Shown: piece by piece, positions 26,122 through 35,661 of the stretch
Layout of the letters: the number at the start of each line of letters is the position of its first letter
Position numbering within the stretch: position 1 is the stretch's first letter
DNA from: Phycisphaeraceae bacterium
Lineage (GTDB): Bacteria > Planctomycetota > Phycisphaerae > Phycisphaerales > UBA1924
Length of the DNA stretch: 64,000 bases
NCBI GenBank assembly: GCA_019636625.1
Contig: JAHBXE010000001.1
Location: forward strand, 434,001 to 498,000
Direction: 5' to 3'
The notes under the pieces: model-generated
What the model was told of the DNA's origin: nothing
What the model saw: only the letters and a program-made list of their open reading frames with translations
The model's database searches: none
Made by a program: the position numbers and the translations under genes

Positions 26122-28097
26122 GGCGTTCGAGGCTCGCAGGCCCGCCGGTCCACCTTCGCTTCAACGGGGATGCGCAGTGGCGGCGTTTCCGCCGCGGCGC
26201 GTATGGCCCGGGCGATGCCCGGGGCGTCGAGGCCGACCTCGGCAAGCTGGCGGGCGCGAGAGTCCTGGTACACCCACGCGTCGGGAAGTCCGAGGCGAAC
26301 GACTCGCGAGGCGTCGAGCCCCATCTCCTGCGCGGACTCGAGAACCGCGGCACCGAATCCACCGATGAGTCCATGGTCTTCGACGGTGAGAATCGGAATG
26401 CCGCGGGTCAGCAAGTCGCGGATGAGCGCGGCATCGACAGGCTTGGCAAAACGGGCGTCGTACACGCTGACCCGGTACTCTCCGGCGAGCGATTCCGCGG
26501 CGTCGAGCGAGGTGATCGCCAGGGTTCCAAACGCGAGCACCGCGACATCGGGATCATCCTCGGCACGGAGAAGCCTGGCCTTGCCAAGCTCGAATGGCGG
26601 GCAGTCGCGATCGGAGAGCCGCGTCGATACGTTGTCCCGCGGGTAGCGGACAGCGGAAAGACCATCGCCATAGTGGGCCATGAACTCGATCGAAGCCTTC
26701 AAAGAAGGCTCATCGATCGCGGCCATCAACGCTGCGCCAGGAAGGGTTCGCAGCAAAGCGATATCACAGAAGCCATGGTGAACCGCGCCGTCACCACCGA
26801 CCAGCCCGGCACGATCGAGGCAGAGACGGACGGGCAGTCCCTGGAGGGCCACTTCTTGGAACGCCTGATCAAACGCCCTCTGGAGAAAGGTTGAATACAC
26901 CGCGAAGTACGGCTTGAACCCGGTCTTGGCCAAGCCCGCCATCATGTCCATCGCGTGGCTCTCGCAGATTCCCGTGTCCCACACGCGGTCCGGAAACAGG
27001 GGTTGAACCCGGGACACGCCGGTGCCGTCGGGCATGGCCGCGGTGCAGGCAACGACCTTGGGGTCCCGATGCATCAGGTCCGCGAGCGCATCTCCAAAGG
27101 CGGCCGTGAACGAACGGCCTTCGCTCTTGAGTTCAACCCGGCAGGACTCTTCATCCTCGTCGTACTGAAACGCGGGGGGAGAGTGAAACTTGGAGGCGTC
27201 CCTCTCGCTGAACTCGTAGCCCTTGCCCTTGACCGTCTTGACGTGGAGCACCATCGGCCGGTCAAACTCACGAGCCTCGGTGAGAAACTCGATGAGTTGC
27301 GGCAGGTCGTGCCCATCAATCGGGCCGACGGTGACCAGGCCAAAGTGCTCGAACCAGGCGCTCTCCGCGATCATCGCCTTGGTGGCCTCGCCGGCCTTGT
27401 GGTACGCCTCGCCCACCAGCCCACCGCCGGGGAGGTGCCGCAGCACCTTCTTGGCGCCCTTCTTGAAGTCGGCGTATAGGTGGGACATCCGCAAGCGGTC
27501 GAAGTACTGAGCAATCGCCCCTTGCGGGTGGCTGATCGACATGCCGTTGTCGTTGAGCACGACCAGGAACTGACGGGCGAGTGTCCCGGCGTTGTTCAGT
27601 CCCTCCATCGCGACGCCGTTGACGATCGAAGCATCCCCAATGAAAGTCACGACCCGGCGCCCCTTGGGGTTTGTCCGCGGGTCGTACCCCTCGCCGTTGA
27701 GCGTGTCGCCCCGGGCCATGCCGACCGCCGTCGAGATCGCGGTCCCGGCGTGTCCGACGCTGAAGAGGTCGTACGGGCTCTCCCGCGGCTCCGGAAAGCC
27801 AGCCATCCCTTCACGGGTGCGCAGCTTGGCCAGCATGGCCGTCCGGCCCGTGAGCAGCTTGTGGGGGTAGCACTGATGGCCGACATCGAACAGCAATCGA
27901 TCGAAGGAGAAGTCAAAGACGTAGTGCAGGGCGAGCGTGAGTTCGACGACGCCGAGGTTCGGCGCCAAGTGACCGCCCGTACGCGAAACGGCCTCACAGA
28001 TCGCTTCCCGCATCTCCCGGGCCAGTTCCGGCAGCCGTTCGACGGGTAGTTTCTTCAGGTCGGCGGGGGACTGAATCGTGGGAAGAATCGCGGTCAT
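26118..28097 (-). CDS. dxs: 1-deoxy-D-xylulose-5-phosphate synthase
   Basis: A 659-residue thiamine-diphosphate enzyme that joins pyruvate and glyceraldehyde 3-phosphate, the first step of the MEP isoprenoid pathway. Evidence: the N-terminal GGHLAPNLGVVELTLALHYVF, DVGHQCYPHK, GHAGTAIS, the ThDP-binding GDASIVNGVAMEGLN, then the pyrimidine domain with LVGGDGAVHHG and the transketolase C domain with TVEDHGLIGG. ATG 28097 was chosen; the frame extends to a TTG at 28127. ispA (28183-29040) lies upstream on the same strand, so the isoprenoid genes ispA-dxs form an operon with nadK. Confidence 0.95.
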   Translation of the reverse strand: MTAILPTIQSPADLKKLPVERLPELAREMREAICEAVSRTGGHLAPNLGVVELTLALHYVFDFSFDRLLFDVGHQCYPHKLLTGRTAMLAKLRTREGMAGFPEPRESPYDLFSVGHAGTAISTAVGMARGDTLNGEGYDPRTNPKGRRVVTFIGDASIVNGVAMEGLNNAGTLARQFLVVLNDNGMSISHPQGAIAQYFDRLRMSHLYADFKKGAKKVLRHLPGGGLVGEAYHKAGEATKAMIAESAWFEHFGLVTVGPIDGHDLPQLIEFLTEAREFDRPMVLHVKTVKGKGYEFSERDASKFHSPPAFQYDEDEESCRVELKSEGRSFTAAFGDALADLMHRDPKVVACTAAMPDGTGVSRVQPLFPDRVWDTGICESHAMDMMAGLAKTGFKPYFAVYSTFLQRAFDQAFQEVALQGLPVRLCLDRAGLVGGDGAVHHGFCDIALLRTLPGAALMAAIDEPSLKASIEFMAHYGDGLSAVRYPRDNVSTRLSDRDCPPFELGKARLLRAEDDPDVAVLAFGTLAITSLDAAESLAGEYRVSVYDARFAKPVDAALIRDLLTRGIPILTVEDHGLIGGFGAAVLESAQEMGLDASRVVRLGLPDAWVYQDSRARQLAEVGLDAPGIARAIRAAAETPPLRIPVEAKVDRRACEPRTP

Positions 28098-28182
28098 CCG
28101 TGCTCTTTTCACTTTCTTCTGAAACAAGTGTAGCGGTCCGGTCCCCGTTGGTACAGGGCCGGATCGTTGATCCCCATCCGCA

Positions 28183-29040
28183 TCACGCCTTCCTTGACGC
28201 CATCAATGTAGCCAGATCGGCCAGAGGCTTGCCACGAGGCCCGAGAATCGATGCCGCGAGGCACGCCTCCCCCCGAAGCCTTTCGACCTCCTCGCGGGAC
28301 GCCGCCAGGCCAAGCACTCCGGGGAAGGTCAACTTTCCCGCGGCGGCATCCTTACGGGTTCGCTTGCCGGTTTGTTCGAGGGTTCCTTCGCTGTCCAGCA
28401 GATCGTCCACGATCTGGAACATGAGGCCGACACTGTCGGCGTAGCGAGTCACGGCATCCATCGCGGAGGAGTCCGCGGCACCGCACATGGCCCCCATTCG
28501 ACAGGCGGCTCGGATGAGCGCCCCGGTCTTGTTTCGGTGAATCATGTGGAGGCGTTCAAGCGGGGAAAGCGAGTGCGGCAACCCGCCCATCGTGTCGTAG
28601 ACCTGCCCGGCGATCATGCCGGCGGTTGCTTGGGAGAGCTCGCGGACGAGGGAGTTTGCCAGTAAGGCGTCCTCAACGCTCTCCACAATCAGCTCGAATG
28701 CCAGGGAGAGCATGGCGTCGCCCGCCAGAATCGCCATGGCTTCTCCGCTGCGGATGTGCAGCGTCGGTCTTCCCCGGCGAAGGTCGTCGTCATCCATGGC
28801 GGGGAGGTCGTCATGAACCAGGCTGAACGAGTGGACCAGTTCGACCGCGGCCCCGGCTGCAATCGCCCTCTCCCCGGAGCCACAGACCGCCTCGCAACTC
28901 CGCCAAGCCAGTACGGGCCGCAGTCTTTTGCCTCCACCCAGCAGGGCGTAGCGGATCGCGTCCAGTAAGTGGGGGGGGAGCGCCCGGGAGGCGACAAACC
29001 GCTCAAGACGGGAATCAACAGCCGCGATGATCTCGTTCAC
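28183..29040 (-). CDS. ispA: Polyprenyl (farnesyl/geranylgeranyl) diphosphate synthase
   Basis: A 285-residue trans-prenyltransferase: GGGKRLRPVL for binding isopentenyl diphosphate, the first Asp-rich motif HDDLPAMDDDDLRRG, HRNKTGALI, and the second QIVDDLLD. The two extra residues in DDLPAMDDD mark the bacterial FPP-synthase-like subgroup. It condenses the C5 units made through the DXP pathway, and dxs follows 85 bases downstream. GTG 29040 gives the usual family length; the frame continues upstream through non-conserved sequence into the divergent murI promoter. Confidence 0.92.
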   Translation of the reverse strand: MNEIIAAVDSRLERFVASRALPPHLLDAIRYALLGGGKRLRPVLAWRSCEAVCGSGERAIAAGAAVELVHSFSLVHDDLPAMDDDDLRRGRPTLHIRSGEAMAILAGDAMLSLAFELIVESVEDALLANSLVRELSQATAGMIAGQVYDTMGGLPHSLSPLERLHMIHRNKTGALIRAACRMGAMCGAADSSAMDAVTRYADSVGLMFQIVDDLLDSEGTLEQTGKRTRKDAAAGKLTFPGVLGLAASREEVERLRGEACLAASILGPRGKPLADLATLMASRKA

Positions 29041-29224
29041 GCGATCCGAGTGTAGAGGGTGGACTCTGGGCAAGCCGTGGTGGGGGCGCCGCCGCCCGAA
29101 CCGCAGTCTTTGCCCGCCTTGACAGTCAATCGCGTCGACTCTTGAAGCACCTGCCCCAGAGTGGACCGATGAACGTGGTGCGAGGCAACATGCCGATCCA
29201 GTGGCTGTTGGTCCATGCTCTCCC

Positions 29225-30070
29225 ATGCGTCACGATCCTCGCCCAATCGGTATTTTCGACTCGGGTGTGGGCGGTCTGACCGTCCTTCGCGCGCTGCGGG
29301 CCAGGATGCCTCAGGAGTCCTTCGTGTACCTGGGCGACACGGCCCGTCTCCCCTATGGGACGAAGAGCCCCGAAACCATCCAGGCCTACGCCCGCCAGGC
29401 CGCGGCCGCGCTGATGTCCCGGAACGTAAAGGCGATTGTCATCGCGTGCAACACGGCGTCGGCTCATGGCTTGGCCGCCTTGCAATGCCTGCCCGTGCCG
29501 GTCATGGGCGTGGTCGAGCCTGGCGCCGCGGCCGCGTGCGAAGCCTCCCGATCTGGTCGGATCGCCGTCCTGTGCACGGAGGCGACCGCCCGCTCCCTGG
29601 CTTACGAAGCCGCCATCCGCTCGATCCGGCCCGGCGCGAGGGTCACGACCATCGCCTGCCCGCTGCTGGTGGCCATGGCGGAGGAGGGCTGGACCGACGG
29701 CCCAGTGCCGGAGGCGGTCGTCCGTCGCTACATTGGGCACATTCTGCACAAGTCAGATTCGCCGGACTGTTTCGTGCTGGGTTGCACACACTTCCCGCTG
29801 CTGCGTCGAGCGATCGCGGCGGTGGTCGGGCCGGCGTGGCCGTTGATCGACAGCGGGGATGCCGTAGCGAGATGCGTGGAAGCTCAGTTGATCGACACCG
29901 GTTCGTCCGCGGCGGGGCGCCAGGGAACCGTCACGCTGATGGTGACCGATGGACCGGATCGCTTTGCTCGCCTGGCGGGGCCGATCCTCGGCGCTCGCCT
30001 GCGGGAGCGAGACGTCGAAGTCGTCGATATCGGCGAAGTAGTGGACGCGGCGGTCATTCCCGCGGCATGA
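29225..30070 (+). CDS. murI: Glutamate racemase
   Basis: A 281-residue cytoplasmic racemase supplying D-glutamate for peptidoglycan. The start region GIFDSGVGGLTVLRAL, the first catalytic Cys in VIACNTASA and the second in VLGCTHFPLL are all present, as is YLGDTARLPYGTK. ATG 29225 places the first strand exactly. The gene is divergent from ispA and ends one base before the convergent ptsN. With murC at the right end of the window it argues that this organism makes peptidoglycan. Confidence 0.95.
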   Translation: MRHDPRPIGIFDSGVGGLTVLRALRARMPQESFVYLGDTARLPYGTKSPETIQAYARQAAAALMSRNVKAIVIACNTASAHGLAALQCLPVPVMGVVEPGAAAACEASRSGRIAVLCTEATARSLAYEAAIRSIRPGARVTTIACPLLVAMAEEGWTDGPVPEAVVRRYIGHILHKSDSPDCFVLGCTHFPLLRRAIAAVVGPAWPLIDSGDAVARCVEAQLIDTGSSAAGRQGTVTLMVTDGPDRFARLAGPILGARLRERDVEVVDIGEVVDAAVIPAA

Positions 30071-30071
30071 C

Positions 30072-30533
30072 TCAGCCGCTGCGTTCCTGCGATCGAATCA
30101 ACTCAAAGATCTCAAGGGCGGACTGTGCCTCGTAGATGCGGCTGCGGAAGTCGTCCATGGTCATCAGCCGGCTGATCCGAGCCAAGGCCTGGATGTGGTC
30201 GCTGGTCCGGTCGGGAGGACTGGCGAGAAGGACAACCAGTCGGACGGGCTGTCCGTCGATGGCCTGAAAGTCCATGGGCTTGGCGGGCTTACCGATTGCC
30301 ATGGCCAGCGCGGGCAGCCCGGGCGCCTTGCCGTGTGGGATGGCCAGGCCGTGTCCAATCCCTGTCGTCCGTGTCTGCTCCCGGGTCCAAACCGCTTCTT
30401 TCAACGCCGCGGCATCCACGACCCGCTTGTTGACCGCGAGGACATCGACAAGTTCGTCAATGACGCCCCGCTTGTCGCTGGCAGCGAGCGGCGCCCGGAT
30501 GCTCTCAACGGTGAGGATGTCCAGCAGATTCAT
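30072..30533 (-). CDS. ptsN: PTS EIIA protein of the nitrogen-regulatory type (PtsN-like)
   Basis: A 153-residue single EIIA fructose/mannitol-fold domain. The phosphorylated residue is probably His67 in GLAIPHGKAP. The C-terminal SxxxxxxDDFRSRIYEAQSALEIFELI fits too. There is no EIIB or EIIC gene nearby, so a regulatory EIIA-Ntr role is more likely than sugar uptake. Shine-Dalgarno GAGG lies five bases before ATG 30533. It is the last gene after cdsA and the zinc-ribbon gene, and converges with murI. Confidence 0.88.
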   Translation of the reverse strand: MNLLDILTVESIRAPLAASDKRGVIDELVDVLAVNKRVVDAAALKEAVWTREQTRTTGIGHGLAIPHGKAPGLPALAMAIGKPAKPMDFQAIDGQPVRLVVLLASPPDRTSDHIQALARISRLMTMDDFRSRIYEAQSALEIFELIRSQERSG

Positions 30534-30599
30534 CGAGACCTCAGCGGGGGGACGAAAGGGGTCACCAGTGTACCCCCCGGAAGGACTCGCCGCGAGCCG

Positions 30600-31385
30600 T
30601 CAGAGGGCGGGAACATCCTTGGCCTTGCCCCGCTTGGCGGCGGGTTGGACCGTGGCGGCGGTTTCCTTTTCGATGTAGAGGATGCACCCGCAGGAGACAC
30701 AGCGGGTGACGACCTGGCTCTTGATGAGGGCGGCGACGGTCTCAATCGGGAGGGTCATCTGGCACGAGCCGCAGTGGTACTCGTGATGCCGACGGTCCAG
30801 CTCCTCGACTGGGGCCATCACCTCATCGCCCTTGGTGCGGACCAGGTCGAGGTACAGCTTCATGGCGTCCGCGGGAACCTCGGCGACGAGCTTGTCCCGC
30901 TCGGCTTTCAACTGGTTCAGGCGGTCCTTGATTTCTTCGGCGCGGGCGTCGCGCTCCGCCGCGGCGACTTGGCGAACCTTGTCCCGCTCCGCACGCTGGA
31001 CTTCAAGGTCCGCCACTTGCTTCTTCAATGCATCGGCCTTTGTCATCTGCTCGAGCGCTTCGGTCTCGAGAGAGCTCCGGTCCGCCTTGAAGGTGTTGAG
31101 CTCGGTCAGAAAGGCCTTGTACTCTTTGTTCGTCTTCGCCGAGTTCATCTGCTCGCGAAGCTTCTCCATCTTCGCGTCGAGTCGCGCCATCTCGCCTTCG
31201 TGATCGGAGACGCCAACCTGGATCTGCTTGAGTTGGCCGTCAAGCTGAGCCCGCTTGGACTCAATCTCTTGCAACTGCCTGGTTTGTTCGTTCAGGAATC
31301 TCTCGGCGGCATGGAGCCGCGACTGGAGACCGCCAAGCTGTTGATCAACACGAAAGACTCGGAGCAACTTCTCCGTGACGCTCAT
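30600..31385 (-). CDS. Coiled-coil C4 zinc-ribbon protein (CT398/CdsZ-like)
   Basis: A 261-residue protein: a long antiparallel coiled coil (about residues 5-185) and a C-terminal zinc ribbon with CGSCQMTL and CVSCGCILY supplying four Cys ligands. This architecture is that of the C4-type zinc-ribbon family, whose chlamydial member CT398 was reported to bind sigma-54. ATG 31385 starts MSVTEKLLRVF; the frame extends further upstream without similarity. It sits between cdsA and ptsN. Because ptsN is also often tied to sigma-54, the pair hints at a regulatory link, which is inferred. Confidence 0.78.
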   Translation of the reverse strand: MSVTEKLLRVFRVDQQLGGLQSRLHAAERFLNEQTRQLQEIESKRAQLDGQLKQIQVGVSDHEGEMARLDAKMEKLREQMNSAKTNKEYKAFLTELNTFKADRSSLETEALEQMTKADALKKQVADLEVQRAERDKVRQVAAAERDARAEEIKDRLNQLKAERDKLVAEVPADAMKLYLDLVRTKGDEVMAPVEELDRRHHEYHCGSCQMTLPIETVAALIKSQVVTRCVSCGCILYIEKETAATVQPAAKRGKAKDVPAL

Positions 31386-31441
31386 CGACAACTCCGCGAG
31401 GGTGACATCTGCTCCAAGTGTAGCACAGCAAGGCGCGTTGT

Positions 31442-32341
31442 TCACGCATGCAGGCCGTGAAGCCACCAGAACGCCACGGGAAGGGCCAGAAGCGGCGAAT
31501 CCAGCACATCCAGCACACCCCCGAACCCGGGGAGAACCGACGACGAATCCTTCATGCCTGCATCTCGCTTGAACAGGCTCTCGATCAGGTCTCCCAGCTG
31601 TCCCACCAGACCAAACACGGCACCCGCCACGGCGCCTTCCCAGACGGGTGGCAACGCAATACCCATGCTTCGCAGGAGCGCCACCCCACCGGCGCCAACC
31701 GCCGCGGAGGTCAATACCCCTCCCACCAGGCCTTCCCATGTCTTTCCGGGGCTCAACCAGAGAATCAGCTTGTGGCGGCCGATCGCGCGGCCGGTGAAGA
31801 ACGCGCCAATGTCACAAGCCTTTGTCGTCAGAATCACCCATGCCAGAACCCACACGGAATGCTCACGCCGGATGGCCAGGGCGAATCCGAACATCAATCC
31901 GAGGTACACAAAGGCCAGCAGAGTGCCGCCCGCCGAGGCGACCACTCCCTCCACGGTCCGCCGACGGGAGTGAAATGCGAGGGACGTGAGAAGAACAACC
32001 GTGGCCGCCGAGCACACGACGGCCGCGGCGGAGGTTGCGAGGAAGCGTGCAGGAACGACGCCGGATACGAGAAGGCCGAGAATGGCCGCGAAGGTCGTGA
32101 TCCGCTTGGACGCCTCGACGCCATTGGCCTTCAGGATCGCTGCCAGTTCACGGGAGGCGAGGACTGCCGCCGCGGCACAGAGCAGAAAAACCCCGAGACC
32201 TGGAGGAATGGTCTGGCGTCCGAAGAAAAGCCACCGGAGCCCGCTGGGGATCGGGGCGCCCTCAACCCACTGGTCGAAGAAGCAGACCGCGACAATCGTC
32301 GCGATCAAGACCGGACCGAGCGTGAGCCTGTAGCGGAGCAC
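31442..32341 (-). CDS. cdsA: Phosphatidate cytidylyltransferase
   Basis: A 299-residue inner-membrane enzyme making CDP-diacylglycerol from phosphatidate and CTP. About eight hydrophobic helices are visible, and the C-terminal CDS signature is complete: SLFKRDAGMKDSSSVLPGFG and GVLDVLDS. GRHKLILWLSPGKTWEG, the conserved region before it, is also present. GTG 32341 is the start. It precedes the zinc-ribbon gene by 56 bases. It supplies the phospholipid branch that the PlsC homologue at 10431 may also feed. Confidence 0.93.
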   Translation of the reverse strand: MLRYRLTLGPVLIATIVAVCFFDQWVEGAPIPSGLRWLFFGRQTIPPGLGVFLLCAAAAVLASRELAAILKANGVEASKRITTFAAILGLLVSGVVPARFLATSAAAVVCSAATVVLLTSLAFHSRRRTVEGVVASAGGTLLAFVYLGLMFGFALAIRREHSVWVLAWVILTTKACDIGAFFTGRAIGRHKLILWLSPGKTWEGLVGGVLTSAAVGAGGVALLRSMGIALPPVWEGAVAGAVFGLVGQLGDLIESLFKRDAGMKDSSSVLPGFGGVLDVLDSPLLALPVAFWWLHGLHA

Positions 32342-32389
32342 AGGCGGAAAATCTAGCAGGTCCGGGGCGGCTGCGTCGGACCGTGGGGA

Positions 32390-33334
32390 TCAGTTCTCCG
32401 GCTCGGTCTCCATCCAGTTCACTACACGCTTCGGCACGATGCCCGCGGACTGAAGGGCCATGTTGGTTTCCATGCGGAAGTTGGACTGCGTGCGGTTGCG
32501 TTCAGCGAAGAAGATGTCCAAGGTGTAGTTCTTCTTGTCTTCGAGGCCGATGATCCGGTCGAGGTCGATCGTCTGGATCTGGCGGGAGTGGATTCCGCCA
32601 AGATCAATCACCAGTTTCCCGTCGATGAACACCCACACATCGTCGTCGCCGTTGAACGTGAACCTCTGGCTCTTGCCCGCGTGGTAGGTGAACAGCGTGT
32701 GCAGTTCGAAGGTGAAGTGGTAGTTCTTCGTTTCCCCGGCGGTGTTGCCGAAGAGCTGGCCATTGATGGGAAAGAACCCACCCAGGCTCTTGTAGGTCGG
32801 GTCGGTCCGATCGTCGAAGACGTACGTCTGGGTTGAAGGGTTGTAGTTGAGCGTGATGTTCAGCGGCATGGACATGTTCACGCCGGGGACATCGCGGAAC
32901 CACTGGTCAAAGGATGCTTCGGAGTTCACGAGGTTCGATGCGGCGTTGGTGAAGGTTGCCGCGACATCGCCGGGAAGAGACTTGAGGTAGGTCTTGCCGG
33001 AGAGCATTTGGTTTCCCAACGCACCTTTCGCCATGGTGCGGACGAAAACGCCCTTGGACCGGAACACCGGCTTTCCATCGGCGCCGAGCTGGTCCTTGAC
33101 GATCCGCTGCACGCCGCCCGTGCCGGTCACGGCGATGTTCTCGAAGTCCACGTGCCCGCCCGTTTCGGACTTCTTCTTGAAGTCACGGATGGTGCCTTGC
33201 AGCACGAGCGTCGGAGGTGGATCGTTGGACGACGGCTGCTGGGCGGTGACTTCGAGTGAGCCGGGATAGACGGCAAAGCCTGAGAGCGCGGCAAGGACAG
33301 CGGTGCAAGGAAGAACGAGCCGGAGTGATCGCAT
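32390..33334 (-). CDS. Secreted fibro-slime domain protein
   Basis: A 314-residue exported protein: signal peptide (LRLVLPCTAVLAALSGFA), then a domain beginning LVLQGTIRDFKKKSETGGHVDFEN and ending with a PA14-like jelly-roll: FTFNGDDDVWVFIDGKLVIDLGG, split from HSRQIQTIDL and YTLDIFFAERN. This is the fibro-slime/PA14-like beta-barrel found in many planctomycete surface proteins, and probably a carbohydrate- or calcium-binding adhesion module. GGGAGG five to six bases upstream supports ATG 33334. It is preceded by ftsH and followed by cdsA. Confidence 0.85.
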   Translation of the reverse strand: MRSLRLVLPCTAVLAALSGFAVYPGSLEVTAQQPSSNDPPPTLVLQGTIRDFKKKSETGGHVDFENIAVTGTGGVQRIVKDQLGADGKPVFRSKGVFVRTMAKGALGNQMLSGKTYLKSLPGDVAATFTNAASNLVNSEASFDQWFRDVPGVNMSMPLNITLNYNPSTQTYVFDDRTDPTYKSLGGFFPINGQLFGNTAGETKNYHFTFELHTLFTYHAGKSQRFTFNGDDDVWVFIDGKLVIDLGGIHSRQIQTIDLDRIIGLEDKKNYTLDIFFAERNRTQSNFRMETNMALQSAGIVPKRVVNWMETEPEN

Positions 33335-33436
33335 GGAAACCTCCCGGATCACTCTTCGGCCGCATGGGACAACACCTGAAGCCGGGACGGCCCGATATTC
33401 ATCGCTTCAGTGGGGCTGGCAACGCCTGTACAGGTT

Positions 33437-35530
33437 CTACGCCGGGCTTGGAAGGGTGCCGGGCGGCAGATCGGGCTTGGGTTCGCTCGCCGGCACATCA
33501 TTGCCGGCAGGCTTGCGCTTGGCCTCCAAGGCCAGCAACTCGCCGACCGTGGGCTTGTCGAGGCGCTCGCCGCGCATGATCTTGTGAACCTCGTCGGCGG
33601 AGAGCGTTTCGTACCGCAGCAGAGCCTCCGCCACGGCCTCGACCTTGTCCCAGTTCTCGTTGAGAATCTTCTCGGCGTCGCGGTACGCGGCATCCACGAT
33701 CCGGCGTACCTCCTCGTCGATCAGTCGGGCCGTCTCGTCGGAATAGGACTTCTCCGCGATGAACACTTCCCGCGTGTCGCTGCCGGCGTACCGGATGAAG
33801 CCGAGACGCTCGGACATGCCCCATTCTTCGATCATGGTCCGGGCGATCCGCGTGACCTGGGCGATATCCGCCGCGGCTCCGGAGGAAATGTCGTTCATGG
33901 CACGCTGTTCGGCGATGCGTCCGCCGCAGGTCACGCGGAGCGTCGCGATCAGCCACTTGAGGCCGTAGCCCATCCGGTCCTTCTCCGGCAGGCTGAACGT
34001 GGCGCCTCCCGCCGCGCCGCGGGGAATGATGGTGACCTTGTGCAGCGGGTCCGCGTCAGTCAGGATGCACTGCAGCACCGCGTGGCCCGCCTCGTGGTAC
34101 GCCACCAGCTTGTTCTCTTCCTTCTCGCGAACGCGCGACTTCTTCGCCCGGCCAAACTTGATCTTGTCGCGGGCCTCCTCGAGGTCGTCCTGCTCGATGA
34201 AGTCCTTGTTGTGCATCGTCGCGGCGATGGCGGCCTCGTTGATGATCGCGGCAAGGTCGGCGCCTGAGAACATCGGCGTCTGACGCGCGATCCGCTCGAG
34301 ATCCACCTTCGGACCGAGCTTCACCTTCTTGGCGTGGACGCGCAGAATCTCAAGCCGGCCTTTCAGGTCCGGCAGCGGAACGGTAATCTGCCGGTCGAAT
34401 CGGCCCGGACGGATCAGGGCGGGGTCCAGCACATCAGGACGGTTGGTCGCGGCGATGACGATGACACCGTCGCCCGTGGCAAAGCCGTCCATTTCCACGA
34501 GGATGGCATTGAGCGTCTGCTCGCGTTCATCGTGGCCGCCCGTCGTGAAACCGCCGCCGCGGCGCCGGCCGACGGCATCGATCTCATCGAGGAAGATGAT
34601 GCAGGGGGAGGATTCCTTGGCCTGCTTGAACAGGTCTCGGACGCGGCTGGCGCCCACGCCGACGAACATTTCAACGAAGTCCGATCCGGAGATGGAGAAG
34701 AACGGCACGTCCGCCTCGCCGGCAATGGCTTTGGCGAGGAGGGTCTTGCCGCATCCGGGCTCGCCGATGAGCAGCACGCCGCGGGGGATACGCCCGCCCA
34801 GCTTGGTGAACTTCTTCGGATTCTTGAGAAACTCGATGATCTCTCCGACTTCATCCTTGGCTTCATCGATGCCGGCGACATCCGCGAAGGTGATGCCCGT
34901 CATCTCCTTGTTCATCATGCGGTGGCGGCTCTTGCCGAAGTTGCCGAGCATCCCTCCGCCCACGGAGGCATTGCGCAGGCCGCGCGAGACGAACCAGAAG
35001 ATCAGCAGAAGCAGGAAGAAGGGACCAAACCAATAGAGGAAGCCGATCCAGCCCGGGGTGGGCTTGAACGTGACCTTGCCCTTTGTGAGCTCGACAATTT
35101 CCTTGACGAGCACCTCGCGGGACGAGTTGTTGATCGGGATCGTGACGAGGGTGGGCTTCGCGCTGTCCGGGCCGGGCTTGCGATCGGCTCGAACCGCATC
35201 GTCGGACACGACGACGTTTGAAAGCTCCCCGTCCGCCCACCACTGTTTGAACTGGTCCAGCGAAGTCGGCTTCGAGGACACCATGCTGCTGAGCATGACG
35301 AACAGGAACACGGCCAACAGGACCATCATCAGCACGCCGAAGATCCCACGGCTGGGCTGCATGTTGGCAGGGGGCTTCTTTCCGCCGCCGCCCCCTCCGC
35401 CTCCACCTCCGGCGCCGCCGCCTCCGCCCGAGGACCCGCCCTGGCCACCGGGTTTGCCGGTAGACGCCGAGCGGCGAATGAGATCGCCGGGAAGGTTGCT
35501 TTGAGGAGTCGTGCGGGCCCGCTGGGGCAT
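33437..35530 (-). CDS. ftsH: ATP-dependent zinc metalloprotease FtsH
   Basis: A 697-residue membrane AAA+ protease: transmembrane segments at about 63-83 and 163-181 with a periplasmic domain between, Walker A GEPGCGKT (256-263), Walker B IIFLDEID, the SRH around [16 protein letters not shown], and the zinc site HEAGH (479-483). It degrades unassembled membrane proteins and regulators. It is unusual in having a 60-residue cytoplasmic extension before the first membrane segment, with a glycine-rich tract (residues 28-50, including ten consecutive Gly). Most FtsH proteins start at the first membrane helix. GEPGCGKT has Glu-Cys where TGPPGTGKT is common. Confidence 0.95.
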   Translation of the reverse strand: MPQRARTTPQSNLPGDLIRRSASTGKPGGQGGSSGGGGGAGGGGGGGGGGKKPPANMQPSRGIFGVLMMVLLAVFLFVMLSSMVSSKPTSLDQFKQWWADGELSNVVVSDDAVRADRKPGPDSAKPTLVTIPINNSSREVLVKEIVELTKGKVTFKPTPGWIGFLYWFGPFFLLLLIFWFVSRGLRNASVGGGMLGNFGKSRHRMMNKEMTGITFADVAGIDEAKDEVGEIIEFLKNPKKFTKLGGRIPRGVLLIGEPGCGKTLLAKAIAGEADVPFFSISGSDFVEMFVGVGASRVRDLFKQAKESSPCIIFLDEIDAVGRRRGGGFTTGGHDEREQTLNAILVEMDGFATGDGVIVIAATNRPDVLDPALIRPGRFDRQITVPLPDLKGRLEILRVHAKKVKLGPKVDLERIARQTPMFSGADLAAIINEAAIAATMHNKDFIEQDDLEEARDKIKFGRAKKSRVREKEENKLVAYHEAGHAVLQCILTDADPLHKVTIIPRGAAGGATFSLPEKDRMGYGLKWLIATLRVTCGGRIAEQRAMNDISSGAAADIAQVTRIARTMIEEWGMSERLGFIRYAGSDTREVFIAEKSYSDETARLIDEEVRRIVDAAYRDAEKILNENWDKVEAVAEALLRYETLSADEVHKIMRGERLDKPTVGELLALEAKRKPAGNDVPASEPKPDLPPGTLPSPA

Positions 35531-35661
35531 TCAGGTCATTCCTTTGGTCTGTTCTTCGGTGCGCCGCGGCTTCAGATTCACCGGCAGGGGCCGATATCCG
35601 CCTCAACGCTAGGCGCTGGAAAGGGTGGGGGTGGGGGACCTGTCCAGACAGTGCCGAGGCT

